DNA of 64,000 bases from Streptosporangiales bacterium. Its GTDB lineage: Bacteria; Actinomycetota; Actinomycetes; Streptosporangiales; WHST01. Made by a program: the position numbers and the translations under genes. Location: positions 62,001 through 126,000 of the forward strand of contig WHTA01000009.1 in assembly GCA_009379825.1 (NCBI GenBank), in the 5' to 3' direction. Of this stretch, positions 27,802 through 38,230 are shown one piece after another (the stretch's first letter is position 1; every line of letters starts with the position of its first letter). Below the pieces are notes generated by a model. The model did not search any database. It had not been told where the DNA came from and worked only from the letters and a program-made list of their open reading frames with translations.

Positions 27802-30609
27802 CTAGATGCCGTGCGCCGCCGAGGAATCGGGTGTTTCCCTATGTCGTGCCACCGGTTCCGACATACGGCGTCCGAGCTGTGCGCGCGAGCGGATGCCCAG
27901 CTTGCTGTAGACCCTGGCGAGGTTCGCCTCGACCGTCTTGGGGCTGATGAACAGCGCCGCCGCCACCTCACGGTTGGTCATTCCGGTAGCGGCCAGTTCG
28001 GCTACTCGCTGTTCGGACGGGGAGAGAGCCGTGCCTCCCGTCGGTCTCGCGGTGGCGCGCTGTAGCTCGCCGCGGGCCCGCGCCGCCCACAGCGGCGTGC
28101 CGAGCCGTTCGAAGATGTCGACGGCCTCCTGTAGCGCTGCCGCGGCGGCACGCTTCTGTCGTCGTCGGCGCTGCAGCTGCCCGAGCGCGAGCAGCGTACG
28201 GGCGCGCTCGAACGGCATCGGAAGCCGCTCGTGCTCGGCGAGCGCGCGCTCGGCGGCGTCGACCGCCGCATCCAGGTCGCCCTGTGCGGCGAGCAGGAGC
28301 GCACGGCAGCGCGCGCCGAGCGCGAGCGCCCACGGTCGGTCGAGCCTGCGGCCGTTGCTCTCGAGCTGGTCCGTCAGGGCGGCCGCCTCGTCCAGCTGGC
28401 CTACGCCGATGAACGCTTCCACCGTGTCCGGGGCGAACGGCGCGGCGGTCGGTTCGCCGTATCCCATCGCCACTGCGGCGGCGGCGAGTGGGCTGAGGAT
28501 CGCTGCCGCCGCCTCGTGGTCGCCGACCGACACTTCGAGGAACCCCAGCGTCACCATCGGCCAGACCGTCACCGCGAGGCAGCTACCCCGCTCGAAGATC
28601 GTCAGCGCCTGACGGGCGGCGTGACGCGCCTCGTCGACCTGGCCGCCGTACGCAGCCACGTTCGCCCGGGTGCACAGCGCGATGGCGAGCGGCAGGTCGG
28701 TGCCGAGCTGCGAGGCGCGGTCCCTGGTGTCCTCGGCGAGCCGCCGTGCGGCCGCCAGGTCGCCGCGCCAGCACTCGACGACCACGGCGTGGAACGCGAT
28801 GAACATCAGGTCGCTCTCCTCGCCCCGTTCGAGGCAGCGCCGGCGCAGGGCGAGCAGTTGTGCGCGTGCCTGGTCGAGTCGCCCCGTCCATGCGAGCAGG
28901 AGGCTGCCGATCAGGGTGGGGCCGCAGCATGACGGGGCCTGGCAGCTCGGGGTCCTCCAACGCGAGAGCGCGCTGTAGCGCGGGCTCGTCGAGTCCGTGC
29001 CCGGTGAGGAAGCGGATCATGACGGCGGTGGCGAGCGCCTTGGCCAGCAGGTCGGGGTCCCGCAGCCGCTCGGCGTGGGCGGCCATGTCGTCGGTGAGGC
29101 GGAGTGCGTCCGGGAGCCGTCCCAGGTTGACCAGGACGAAGAGCAGCTCGACCGAGATCTGCACCCGTATCCGCAGGTCCGCGCCGACCTCACCGAGCGC
29201 CTGTTCGAGGTAACCCGCCGCCTCCCGGTAGCTGTCGTCGTGCAGCCGCACGGTGGCCAGCGCGAGCAGCGCGGTCGCGCGGGTCCTGCCCGGGGCGGAG
29301 GTCGCGACGACGTCTTCTAGTATCGCGCGGGCGCGTACCGGCGCTCCGGCGTCGAAGTGGTGCTGTGCCGCACGAATCCGGCGCTCGGCACTGTCCGCGC
29401 CGAGCCCAACGGCGAGCTCGACGAGTTCTGCGGCGGCTGCCGGCGCACCACGTGCGCGTGCCCGTACGGCCGCGTCGTCGAGCGCCGCGACGGTCCGCCC
29501 GTCGGCCCGTACGGCGGCGAGCGCCAGGTGGCGAGCCCGCTGCTCCGGGTCGGTCACGAGCGTGGCGAGCCGGCGGTGCATTGCGCGCCGTTCCGCCGCC
29601 GTCGAGTCGGCGTAGACGCCCGCGGCCAGCAGGGGATGGGCTGCACGCGCCGACCGTCGACGCGGAGCAGACCGCCGGTCTCGGCCAGCTCGAGCAGCCG
29701 TTCGCCCTCCGCCGGATCGGCACTCGCGGCCAGCTGGAGGAGACCGACCGTCGGTTCGGCGAGTGTGGCCGCAGCGAGCAACACCTGCCGTACGCCGGCC
29801 GGGACCCCGTCGATCCGGTCACGGACGAGGTGCGCGAGGCTGGCCGGCAACGGCACCTGCCCCTCGGCCTCGCCGTCGGTGCCGACGCCCCTGGCGAGCT
29901 CGAGCGCGTGGAACGGGTTCCCGCCCGAGATCTGGTGGATCCGCTCGAGCACCGGCCGCGGGAACGACCGGCCGAGCCGTTCACGCAGCATGCTGTGCAC
30001 GATCTTGCGGTCGAGCGGCCCGACCCGTACGTGGCGCGTGGTGTCCAGTTGCAGCGGTCCGGGCGACGGCCCGGGCTCCGCGGAACGCAGCGCGGCGAGG
30101 AGGCCGACCCGCGCGCTCAGCCGTCTGGTCGCGAACTCGATGGCTGCGGCGCTCGAGCTGTCCACCCACTGCAGGTCGTCGATCGCGAGCAGCACCGGTG
30201 CCGCGGCGGCGAGCCGCTCGAGGACCGAGAGCAGCGCCGCGCCGATCGCCCGGCGGTCGGTGGCCACGGCGGTCGCGTCTCGCAGCAGGACGGCATCGAG
30301 TGCGCGGCGCTGCGGTTCCGGCAGCGCCTTGAGTACCGCGTTCTCGACGGGCGCGAGCAGGTCGGCCAGCGACGCGTACGCGAGCTGCGTCTCGGCCGCC
30401 GCCGGCCGAGCCGTCAGGACCCGGAACCTCCGCCGGCGCGCCTGGTCCACCGCAGCCTGCCAGAGCGTCGTCTTCCCGATCCCGGCGTCGCCCTCGAGCA
30501 GCAGGACCGCGGGCCGCGCCGCGAGCGCGTCGAGAAAGTCTGCGACCGCCCCCAACTCCCGCTCGCGATCAACCACCCCGAACGGGCGTAGCCGCGTCAC
30601 CGCCTCCAT
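27802..30609 (-). pseudogene. Large ATP-binding LuxR-family (LAL) regulator with two frameshifts
   Basis: From ATG 30609 the protein shows an AAA-type STAND domain: Walker A LEGDAGIGKTTLW, LLAIDDLQWVDSSS and GGNPFHALEL. Near 29637 the frame changes (HPLLAAGVYADSTAAERRAMHRRLA continues it); one missing base accounts for this. Near 28918 an extra C in a CCCC run changes it again (LIGSLLLAWTGRLDQARAQL). The last part contains TPR-like repeats and ends in a LuxR helix-turn-helix (LSPSEQRVAELAATGMTNREVAAAL). Joined, it would be about 935 residues, normal for LAL regulators. It lies upstream of the oxidase operon on the same strand. Confidence 0.78.
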
Positions 30610-30720
30610 CTGCCATCCCCACCTGTGTCTCCCACCGTCCTAGACACGTTCCCGGCCCGGACCGCAATCCGTTAGGGCCATTGGGCCCGTATCAGGGACC
30701 TGGTTCCCGTGCGGCGGGGA

Positions 30721-30750
30721 GTTCAACGGCGGCTTCAAATGCCGTTAAAC
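30721..30750. promoter_or_regulatory. Operator-like inverted repeat in a divergent promoter region
   Basis: Arms gttcaacggc and gccgttaaac (9 of 10 positions complementary) flank a 10-bp spacer. The repeat lies between the divergent LuxR (from 30609) and enolase-family (from 30892) genes in a 282-bp intergenic stretch. The geometry, two 10-bp arms one helical turn apart, fits a dimeric regulator site. A further aattcc...ggaatt repeat lies at about 30829-30864. The binding protein is unknown. Confidence 0.45.
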
Positions 30751-30891
30751 AGGTCTGGCGCTCGGGCTCTTGTTCACCGGATGGGCAGCTGGATATAGCT
30801 GGTCACGGCATGCCGGCCGATAGTCGTAATTCCTATCGAAGGGCTATTTCCATTGGTTCGGGAATTCGTGCGCGGTGCCGTTGGATTTCCG

Positions 30892-32015
30892 ATGACCGAA
30901 CAGATCGCACAGCTCGACGCCTGGCACGTACCCGTCGGGCTGCATCGTGGCCACACCATGTCCTTCGGCACGATCGAGCACGCCGACCTCGTCGTGGTGC
31001 GAGCCACCGGGGACAGCGGGACCACCGGCTGGGGCGAGGTGACCGTCCTCGGGGGCCTTACTGGTCGGAGGAGACCGCGGAGTCTGTCCTCGCGGTGCTC
31101 GACCGTTACTTGTTCCCCCGGGTGACAGGCATTGGGGTGCATGCGGGCGCGGCGACCGCGTTCCGTCAGGTGCGTGGCAACCCGTTCGCCAAGTGTGCGT
31201 TCGACATCGCGCTCACGGACCTGCGAGCCCGCGTCCTTGGCATTCCGGTGGCCGCGCTGTGGGGTGAGCACAGTCCCATGCCCGTGCCGCTGAGCTGGAG
31301 CCTGGCGGGCACGTCGGTTCGGCAGGACGTGACGGAAGCCGTCGCGAAGCGTGCGCTCGGGTACGGGATCTTCAAGCTGAAGGTGGGGGCGTTGCCGCTG
31401 CGGCAGGACCTCGACCGGGTACGCGCCGTACGCGAGGCACTCGGCACTGCGGTGTCGTTGCGGGTCGACGCCAACCAGGGGTGGACGCGCGCGGACGTCG
31501 GGGTGGCGATGCGTGAGCTCACCGAGCTCGATGTGGCGTTCGTGGAACAACCGGTGCCGAGCGCCGACACGGTCGGCATGGTGGCGCTGCAGAACGCCGG
31601 CAACGTACCGATCGCCGCCGACGAGTCGCTGCGAACGGTCGCCGACGCGACCGCGCTCGCCGAGGCGGACGCCGCGCGGGTCTTCGTCTACAAGCTCGCC
31701 AAGCATGGCGGTTTCACGCCGGCGAGGAACGTCGCGGCGGTAGCCGACGCCCATGCGGTCGCCGGCTACCTCGGCTGCATGATCGAGAGCAGCATCGGGA
31801 CGGCCGCGTACCTCGCGTTCGCAGCGTCCGGCGTGGGCCTCCAGTTCGGCTGCGAGCTCTTCGGCCCGCAGCTGCTCGTGGACGACATGACCAAGGAACC
31901 GGTCGAGTACTCCCCGGGGTACGTGCACCCGCCGGCCGGCCCGGGCCTCGGCGTCGAGGTGGACGAAGCCAAGGTCGCCGCGATGGCGGTGGCACACGTT
32001 CGAGCAGGCAGGTGA
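30892..32015 (+). pseudogene. Enolase-superfamily enzyme (muconate cycloisomerase/mandelate racemase-like), frameshifted
   Basis: ATG 30892 opens an enolase-superfamily N-terminal domain (VVVRATGDSGTTGWGEVTVLGG). At the GGGGG run 31051-31055 the frame changes to PYWSEETAESVLAVLDRYL; one added G repairs it. The barrel then shows the acid-base lysines FKLKVG, metal ligands RVDANQGW, FVEQPVP and AADESL, a second lysine VYKLAKHGG and IESSIGTAAY. This is the muconate-lactonizing or N-acylamino acid racemase/epimerase layout. It heads an operon with an MHS transporter (4 bp gap). Substrate unknown. Confidence 0.75.
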
Positions 32016-32019
32016 CGGC

Positions 32020-33335
32020 ATGGCAGAGAACCCGACGGCCCCAGTGTCGACCGAGCCCGAGGCCGCAGGAGGAAACCGGGTCGCGGCCCGCGCCGCGGTG
32101 TCATCGTTCATCGGGACGACGATCGAGTGGTACGACTACTTCCTGTACGGCACCGCGTCCGCGCTCTTCCCGAAGGTCTTCTTCACCAACCTCTCGCCCG
32201 GCGTGGCGACGTTCGCCTCGCTTGCGAGCTTCTCGGTCTCGTGGCTGCTGCGACCGATAGGTGGGCTGATCTTCGGCCACTTCGGGGATCGGGTGAGCCG
32301 CAAGAAGATGCTCATCATCACCTTGCTGCTGATGGGCGTAAGCACGTTCCTCATCGGCTGTCTCCCCGGGTACGCACAGGTCGGGCTGCTCGCGCCGGTC
32401 CTGCTGATCAGCCTGCGGATGCTGCAGGGCCTCGCCCTGGGCGGTGAGTGGGGCGGGGCTGCGCTGATCGCGATCGAACATGCGCCGGCGGGCAGACGCG
32501 GCCGGTACGGTGCCGCGGTGCAGATGGGGGTGCCCGCCGGGCTGTTGTTGTCGACGGCTGCCGTGTCGGCCATGTCCGGGCTCCCCGACAGCGCGTTCTT
32601 CAGCTGGGGCTGGCGAGTGCCGTTCCTGGTCAGCATCGTGCTGCTCGGCGTCGGCTACTGGCTGCGGTCCGCCCTGGACGACCCGAAGGCGTTCGCGCGG
32701 TTGCGGGAGCGCAGCGAACAGGCCCAGCTGCCGATCGGCGAGGTGCTCTCGGGAAACGCAGGACCATCCTGCTTGCCCTGGTCCAGTTCGCCTGCAACGC
32801 CGGGTACTACGTCTTCACGGTCTACTCCGGCAGCTACGCCACCGACCATCTCGGTTTGCCCAGGTCGTGGGTCCTGACGGCGCTGATGGTAGCCGCCGCC
32901 GTGGACCTCGTGATGCAGCCGGTGTTCGGCGCGTTGTCCGACCGGTTCGGGCGGCGTCCCATCTACATCTTCGGCTCTGTGTTCATCGGCGTGTGGGCGT
33001 TCCCGTTCTTCGTGATGTTCGACTCGGGGTCGCAACCGCTGATCCTGCTGGCGACGGTCGGCGCGCTGGGCATCGGGCACGCGGCCACCGGGTCGTTGAA
33101 CGGACCGCTCTACACCGAGCAGTTCCCGGTGCGCATGCGCTACACCGGTTCCTCGCTGGCCTACCAGCTGTCCGGTGTGGTCACCAGTACGCCCGCGCCG
33201 TTGGTTGCGGCGTGGATCGTGGAGAGCACGGGCAACAGCCGGTTCGTGTCGATGTAGGTGATGGGCGCCGCGGTGGTGTCGGTCGTGTGCGCACTGGCGT
33301 TGCGGGAGACGTACAAGGTCGACATCGACGACTGA
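32020..33335 (+). pseudogene. MHS-family MFS transporter with a frameshift and an in-frame TAG
   Basis: The MHS signature GTTIEWYDY (residues 32-40) and GGEWGGAALIAIEHAP are intact in the first 245 codons. At GGG 32751-32753 a one-base loss shifts the frame; the second half (RRTILLALVQFACNAGYYV, LSDRFGRRPIYIFG) continues in a new frame. TAG at 33255-33257 then interrupts RFVSM, and the same frame reads on as VMGAAVVSVVCALALRETY to TGA 33333-33335. A TAC to TAG change fits. It would serve the adjacent enolase-family enzyme. Confidence 0.78.
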
Positions 33336-33365
33336 CGGAAGCTGCGCGGCCCGTATCCTGCGGCG

Positions 33366-34337
33366 ATGAGGCTGGTGCACCTGGAGACGTTGCGGGCCGT
33401 ACTCGAGACCGGGTCGCTCTGTGGCGCTGCGAAGCAGCTCGGGTACACGACGTCGGCCGTGTCGCAGCAGATCGCCGCACTGGAGCGGACGTTGGGCGTG
33501 CCGTTGTTCGAACGCGGTCCGCGCAACCTGTGGCCGACGGCTGCCGCCGTCCAGATGGGACGGCACGCCTCGGCCGTCCTGTCGCGGCTCGCGGAGGCTG
33601 CGGACGACATGCGCGGGTACGCCGGCGGGCACAACGGCAGGCAGCGGGTGGCCGCTTTCACGACGGTCAGCTCACGGGTGGCACCGAGGGCGCTCGCACG
33701 TACGGTCACGCGGTTCCCCGACGCCGAACTGACGCTGCACGACGACGACTCGGCCGACGTGGCGCTGGCGGTGTGCGAGGGGACGGCCGACCTCGGGCTG
33801 GTCTTCGAGTACGACCTCGTGCCGCAGACCTGGCCGGAGGAGTTGCGTACGTACCCCGTGCTCGACGAGGAGCTGGTCGTCCTCTGCCACCCCGAGCAGT
33901 ATCCGGCGAACGGGGCGCACATCGACGTCGCCGAGCTCGCCGACGCGATCTGGGTGACGAACCGCGAGGGATCCACCGGGCACGAGAACCTGGTTCGGCT
34001 GTGCGCGCAGTTCGGTTTCGACCCGGTCGTCAGGTACACCAGCCACGACTTCGACGTCGTCCGCGGGATCGTCAGGGAGGGGCTCGGCATCGCCCTGGTG
34101 CCGGCCCTGGCCCTCGGCACCGACCCGGCCATAGCCATGCGCCGGCTGCGACCTGACGGTCCCCGCCGCAGGGTCCTGGCCGTCCACCGGGCCACCGACC
34201 TCAACCCGCTGGTCCCAGCCGCACTGGAGACCATCCACGAAGCCGCCCGCGAGTTCACCCGCTGGACCACAGAAGCACTCACCGTCCGCATCGACTCACC
34301 CCTCGCCTCCGCACCGGCGGTTGTTATTGGGCGGTGA
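33366..34337 (+). CDS. LysR-family transcriptional regulator
   Basis: This 323-residue protein begins with the LysR helix-turn-helix (LETLRAVLETGSLCGAAKQLGYTTSAVSQQIAALERTLG, about 6-44) and has the type 2 periplasmic-binding-like effector domain. It is 30 bp after the MHS transporter on the same strand and may regulate the enolase/transporter pair, although LysR genes are more often divergent. Its TGA lies inside the left arm of the inverted repeat at 34326-34371. Confidence 0.9.
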   Translation: MRLVHLETLRAVLETGSLCGAAKQLGYTTSAVSQQIAALERTLGVPLFERGPRNLWPTAAAVQMGRHASAVLSRLAEAADDMRGYAGGHNGRQRVAAFTTVSSRVAPRALARTVTRFPDAELTLHDDDSADVALAVCEGTADLGLVFEYDLVPQTWPEELRTYPVLDEELVVLCHPEQYPANGAHIDVAELADAIWVTNREGSTGHENLVRLCAQFGFDPVVRYTSHDFDVVRGIVREGLGIALVPALALGTDPAIAMRRLRPDGPRRRVLAVHRATDLNPLVPAALETIHEAAREFTRWTTEALTVRIDSPLASAPAVVIGR

Positions 34338-34371
34338 TTGGTCTAGGGTTACGGACCAATCACCGCCCAAT
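34326..34371. promoter_or_regulatory. Perfect 18-bp inverted repeat upstream of the GntR/ECF operon
   Basis: Arms attgggcggtgattggtc (34326-34343) and gaccaatcaccgcccaat (34354-34371) are exact reverse complements separated by tagggttacg. The left arm contains the LysR stop codon, and the right arm ends 16 bp before the GntR GTG. It may be an operator for the UTRA-type GntR regulator, whose relatives bind TGGTC/GACCA half-sites. It may also be a strong hairpin terminator for the LysR gene; no U-tract follows, which favours the operator reading. Confidence 0.7.
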
Positions 34372-34387
34372 TGGTCGTGGGGTATCC

Positions 34388-35194
34388 GTGTACTCGTCGT
34401 CGAGTATGAGTGACATCGTCGTGGACGAGGGGAGTCCTGTCCCGGCGTACTACCAGCTCTACGAGGCGTTGCGGCATCGGCTCGGCGGTCCAGGGTTTCC
34501 GCCGGGGAGTCGGCTCGCCACCGAGCGTGCGATGGCCCAGGAGCTGTCGGTCAGTCGGGCGACCGTTCGTGCGGCGATGACGAGGCTGGAACGGGACGGC
34601 CTGGTGCGCCGGCGGCAGGGTGACGGCACGTACGTCGCCGAGCCGCGGGTGGCGCACGACATGCGCACGCTGTTCGGGTTCACCGCCGAGTTCGCGCAGT
34701 CCGGGATGCAGGTGCGCTCACACGTACTGTCGCTGGGCACGATCCGGCCGTCGAGGCACCTCCGCGAGACGCTCGGCGTGCCCGACGGTCCCGCGGCCGC
34801 GATCGAGCTACGGCGGGTGCGCGTGATCGACGGCGTGCCGATCTCGCTGGAGACGGTGTGGCTCGCCTCCGACAGGTGCGCGGAGCTGTTGAAGGTCGAC
34901 CTGAACGACCACTCGCTCTACGACGCGCTGTACGCCATGGGCATCAAGCCGACGCACGGCCACGAGCAGCTCACCGCCACCACGCTCGACGACTACGAGG
35001 CGAAGCATCTCGTGCAGACGCCAGGTGACGCCGCGTTCCTCGTCGAACGCGTCACCTACGACGCCGACGAACGCTGCGTCGAGTGCGTCAAGAGTCTGCT
35101 GCGGGCGGACCGTTTCACCATAAAGACCGAGCTCGATCTCGAAGCGACGACGCCCCAGCCGGCGTCGCAGAAGGTTCCGAGGAGGACATCGTGA
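34388..35194 (+). CDS. GntR-family regulator with UTRA (HutC-type) effector domain
   Basis: This 268-residue protein has the GntR winged helix (PVPAYYQLYEALRHRL, LATERAMAQELSVSRATVRAAMTRLERDGL) followed by a UTRA domain (ELRRVRVIDGVPISLETVWL, LVERVTYDADERCVECVKS). GTG 34388 has GTGGGG upstream; ATG 34406 is an alternative. It is translationally coupled (GTGA) to the ECF S component, so it most likely controls the ECF operon and itself through the adjacent inverted repeat. UTRA ligands are often sugars, histidine derivatives or vitamins. Confidence 0.88.
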   Translation: MYSSSSMSDIVVDEGSPVPAYYQLYEALRHRLGGPGFPPGSRLATERAMAQELSVSRATVRAAMTRLERDGLVRRRQGDGTYVAEPRVAHDMRTLFGFTAEFAQSGMQVRSHVLSLGTIRPSRHLRETLGVPDGPAAAIELRRVRVIDGVPISLETVWLASDRCAELLKVDLNDHSLYDALYAMGIKPTHGHEQLTATTLDDYEAKHLVQTPGDAAFLVERVTYDADERCVECVKSLLRADRFTIKTELDLEATTPQPASQKVPRRTS

Positions 35195-35757
35195 GCGCGA
35201 CAGAACCTCGCCACGTGGAACGTCGTACTGCGGCACGCTTCTTCACCCCGCGACGGGTGGCGAGGGTCGCGATCCTGGTGGCCTTGAGCGCCGTCGGTGC
35301 GTTCATAAAGATCCCCAGCCCGACCGGCACCGTGGCGTTGGACTCGGCGCCCGGTTGGCTCGCCGCGTACGCGTTCAGCCCGGTCGAGGGCTCGATCGTG
35401 GGTGCGCTCGGCCACCTGGTGTCGGCGCTGAGCACGGGGTTCCCGCTCGGCCTGCCTGTGCACCTGCTTGTGGCCGTCGAGATGGCGGTGTTCGTCGCGG
35501 TCTTCGGGCTGCTCGCCAGGAAGGTGAGCATCTGGCTGGCGATCCCCGTCGGCATCGTGCTCAACGGGGTCGGCGGTGCGGCGATCATGATCCCCATCGG
35601 CGGTGTCGGCATGTTCGTCTCGCTCGTGCTGCCGCTGACCGTCGGCGCGGCGATCAACATCGTCATCGCCGCGGCGGCCGGCCGCGTGCTGAAGGCTGCG
35701 GGGCTCGCCGCCGCCGACGAGAAGGGCGGCCGCGGGAAGCAGGAGAAGTCCGCGTGA
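35191..35757 (+). CDS. ECF transporter substrate-specificity (S) component
   Basis: This 188-residue hydrophobic protein has about six helices and the S-component look: VAILVALSAVGAFIKIPSPTGTVALDSAPGW at the start, GSIVGALGHLVSAL in the middle. GTG 35191 follows GAGGAGG. Its dedicated A-A and T components follow downstream (group I-like arrangement). The partner CblS-like gene resembles the cblT-cblS arrangement for alpha-ribazole uptake in Firmicutes, so a ribosylated base or vitamin precursor is a reasonable cargo (inference). Confidence 0.8.
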   Translation: MSATEPRHVERRTAARFFTPRRVARVAILVALSAVGAFIKIPSPTGTVALDSAPGWLAAYAFSPVEGSIVGALGHLVSALSTGFPLGLPVHLLVAVEMAVFVAVFGLLARKVSIWLAIPVGIVLNGVGGAAIMIPIGGVGMFVSLVLPLTVGAAINIVIAAAAGRVLKAAGLAAADEKGGRGKQEKSA

Positions 35758-36527
35758 CCGGACCGGTCCACGGCGTCCGGCGAGTACGCGACCTCACCGT
35801 GCTGGACGTACCAGGGGGCAGCCTGGTCGTCGCCTGCGACTCGGTCGGCGGGATCGGGCCGAAACAGCACGACACCGTAAGAACCGCGGCGGCGACCACC
35901 GCCCACTTCGCTGCCCGGGTGGCGCTGCTCGAGGTCATCTGTGCGGGCGCCAAGCCCACCTTGGTCGTCGACACGCTGAGCGTGGAGGCCGAACCACAGG
36001 GCAAGGAGATGATCCAGGCCGTCGTCGAGCTGGCCGCCGAGGTCGGTCTCGCCGCCGATCGGGTCACCGGCACCACCGAGGACAACGTCGTCACGCACGC
36101 GACCGGCATCGGTGTGACGGTCGTCGGTGAGGTCGCCGGCGGCCTGCGCGCCGGCGGCTCGCGCGACGGCGACGTGGTCGTCTGTCTCGGCGCACCGCGC
36201 TCGGCGCCCGACGACCAGCTGTACGTCGGGCACCCGGACCTGGTCGGTATCGCCGAGCTGACCGCACTCCTCGACACCGACCTCGTGCACGACGCGCTGT
36301 CGGTCGGCTCGAAGGGCCTCGCCTGGGAGGTGCCGCAGCTCGCCGAGGCCGCCGGGCTGAGCGTCGACTGGCGCGCCGACGCCGGCGTGCCGCGCGACCG
36401 CTCGGCGGGGCCGTCGTCGTGCGTGCTCGTCAGCTGCCGAGCGGCCGACGTGGCGTCGGTGCGTGCCCGGTTCCGCAGCACGTTGCCGACCGCCGTCGTC
36501 GCCGACCTCGCTGCGGAGGACGGATGA
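35754..36527 (+). CDS. AIR-synthase-related kinase-like protein (CblS/alpha-ribazole kinase-like)
   Basis: This 257-residue protein has a PurM/ThiL-like N-terminal half: DLTVLDVPGGSLVVACDSVGGIG, a KQHDTVR segment, AARVALLEVICAGAKPTLVVDTL and TTEDNVVTHATGIGVTVVG. This matches my recollection of CblS-type alpha-ribazole kinases, which sit beside ECF S components, but ThiL-like or other AIR-synthase relatives cannot be excluded. GTG 35754 follows AGGAGAAG and overlaps the previous TGA. It would phosphorylate the imported compound to trap it. Confidence 0.55.
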   Translation: MTGPVHGVRRVRDLTVLDVPGGSLVVACDSVGGIGPKQHDTVRTAAATTAHFAARVALLEVICAGAKPTLVVDTLSVEAEPQGKEMIQAVVELAAEVGLAADRVTGTTEDNVVTHATGIGVTVVGEVAGGLRAGGSRDGDVVVCLGAPRSAPDDQLYVGHPDLVGIAELTALLDTDLVHDALSVGSKGLAWEVPQLAEAAGLSVDWRADAGVPRDRSAGPSSCVLVSCRAADVASVRARFRSTLPTAVVADLAAEDG

Positions 36528-38230
36528 GCGTCGCACTCCATGCCGACGGGCTGAGCTTCAGGTACCGCGGGACGGACGAGCGTCAGCTCGACGACGTGAG
36601 CTTCCGGATCGAGACCGGCGAACGCGTCGCGATCATGGGTGCGACGGGCGCGGGCAAGACGACGCTCGTGATGACGTTCAACGGCCTCATCCCGCACCAC
36701 CACGCCGGCCAGATGTACGGGTACCTCACGTCGGCCGGCCTCGACACCGTCGACCACGACGTCGTCGACCTGGTGCGGCACGTCGGCATGGTGATGCAGG
36801 ACCCGGAGGCGCAGATCACCGGCAGGACGGCGATCGACGACGCCACCGTCGGCCCGGCCAACCTCGGCCTGCCACGCGAGGAGGTCTTCGAGCGCGCACA
36901 CCGTGCACTCGACGCCGTCGGCCTCGCCGACCTCGCGGACCGCGACACCGGTCAGCTGTCCGGCGGTCAGCAACAGCGGCTCGCCATTGCCGGGATCCTC
37001 GCCATGGAGCCGGAGATCCTCGTGCTCGACGAGCCCACGAGCGAGCTGGACCCGGACGGCACCGCACACGTGTTCGCCGTCGTGGAGAAGGTGACCGACC
37101 AACCGGGCCAGACGGCGGTACTTGTGGAGCACGAACCCGAGCTGGTGGCCCAGTGGGCCAGCCGGCTGCTCGTACTGCACGACGGCAAGCTCGTCCACGA
37201 CGGGCCGCCGGGGCAGTTCTTCGCCGACCCCGTGCGTTCCCGTGAGGCGCGGTTGCGGCCGCCGCAGGTGGTCAGCGTCTGCTGTGCTCTGCAGGACCGC
37301 GGCGTGCTGCAGCAGGGCGAGGTGGCCGTGACCGTGGACGAGGGCGTCGACCTGCTGCGCGACCGCGTCCCGCACGGGGCGCGCGCACACGGGCGAGCGA
37401 CGTCGGCGACCCGGCCTGACCCGTCCGTGCCTGTCGCGGTCAACGCCCGCGGTGTCTCGCACCGCTACCCGTCCGGCGTGCAGGCGCTCAGCGACGTCGA
37501 CCTCGCCGTGCACGAGGGCGAGTTCGTCGCGCTGCTCGGCAGGAACGGCGCGGGCAAGACGACGTTCGCCCGCCACCTCAACGGCCTGCTGCGGCCGACC
37601 GTCGGCGAGCTGCTCGTCAACGACCGCCCGACGGCGGGACGCAAGGTCAGCGAGCTGGCGACCGAGGTCGGCTACGTCTTCCAGAACCCCGATCACCAGA
37701 TCTTCGCCGCAAGCGTCAGGGACGAGGTGGCGTTCGGGCTTCGCAACGCGGGCGTGGCGGCCGACCAGGCGGAGGCGAAGGTCGAGGAGGTGCTCGAGCT
37801 GGTGGGGATGCGCGAGCACATCGACGACCATCCGTTCCGCCTCGGCAAGGGGCAGCGGCAACGCCTCGCCGTCGCCAGCGTGCTCGCCCTCGAACCACAG
37901 GTCCTCGTCGTCGACGAACCCACGACGGGACAGGACTGGCACGGCTCGGTAGCGATCATGGAGCTCATCCGCGAGCTCAACGAGGCCGGCCGCACCATCG
38001 TCATGATCACGCACGACATGCCGCTGGTCGCTGCGTACGCGCACCGCGCCGTGGTGTTCGACGCCGGACGGCTGATCGCCGACCTGCCGGTGCCCGAGCT
38101 CTTCGCCGCCGAGGACGTGCTCGCCAAGGCGCAGCTGTCCGCGCCACAGGTGACCCGGCTGGCGAAGGCCCTCGGCCTGCCGCCGGTCACGACGGTGGAC
38201 GCGTTCGCCGAGCTCTGGGACGTGGCCTGA
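36524..38230 (+). CDS. ECF transporter fused double ATPase (A-A)
   Basis: This 568-residue protein has two ABC ATPase domains. The first has Walker A GATGAGKTT at 39-47, a VMQDPEAQITG Q-loop, LSGGQQQRL and ILVLDEPTSELDP. The second has GRNGAGKTT near 339-347, VFQNPDHQIFA, LGKGQRQRL and VLVVDEPTTGQD. The Q-helix DPxxQ motifs typical of ECF ATPases are present twice. The second signature reads LGKGQ, as in YkoD-type fused ECF ATPases. It energises the S/T pair encoded on each side. Confidence 0.9.
   Translation: MSVALHADGLSFRYRGTDERQLDDVSFRIETGERVAIMGATGAGKTTLVMTFNGLIPHHHAGQMYGYLTSAGLDTVDHDVVDLVRHVGMVMQDPEAQITGRTAIDDATVGPANLGLPREEVFERAHRALDAVGLADLADRDTGQLSGGQQQRLAIAGILAMEPEILVLDEPTSELDPDGTAHVFAVVEKVTDQPGQTAVLVEHEPELVAQWASRLLVLHDGKLVHDGPPGQFFADPVRSREARLRPPQVVSVCCALQDRGVLQQGEVAVTVDEGVDLLRDRVPHGARAHGRATSATRPDPSVPVAVNARGVSHRYPSGVQALSDVDLAVHEGEFVALLGRNGAGKTTFARHLNGLLRPTVGELLVNDRPTAGRKVSELATEVGYVFQNPDHQIFAASVRDEVAFGLRNAGVAADQAEAKVEEVLELVGMREHIDDHPFRLGKGQRQRLAVASVLALEPQVLVVDEPTTGQDWHGSVAIMELIRELNEAGRTIVMITHDMPLVAAYAHRAVVFDAGRLIADLPVPELFAAEDVLAKAQLSAPQVTRLAKALGLPPVTTVDAFAELWDVA

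Noticed and set aside
34326-34371. Canonical DasR site
   Set aside because: The TGGTC and GACCA halves are separated by ten bases rather than joined as TGGTCTAGACCA, so a DasR assignment is not supported.
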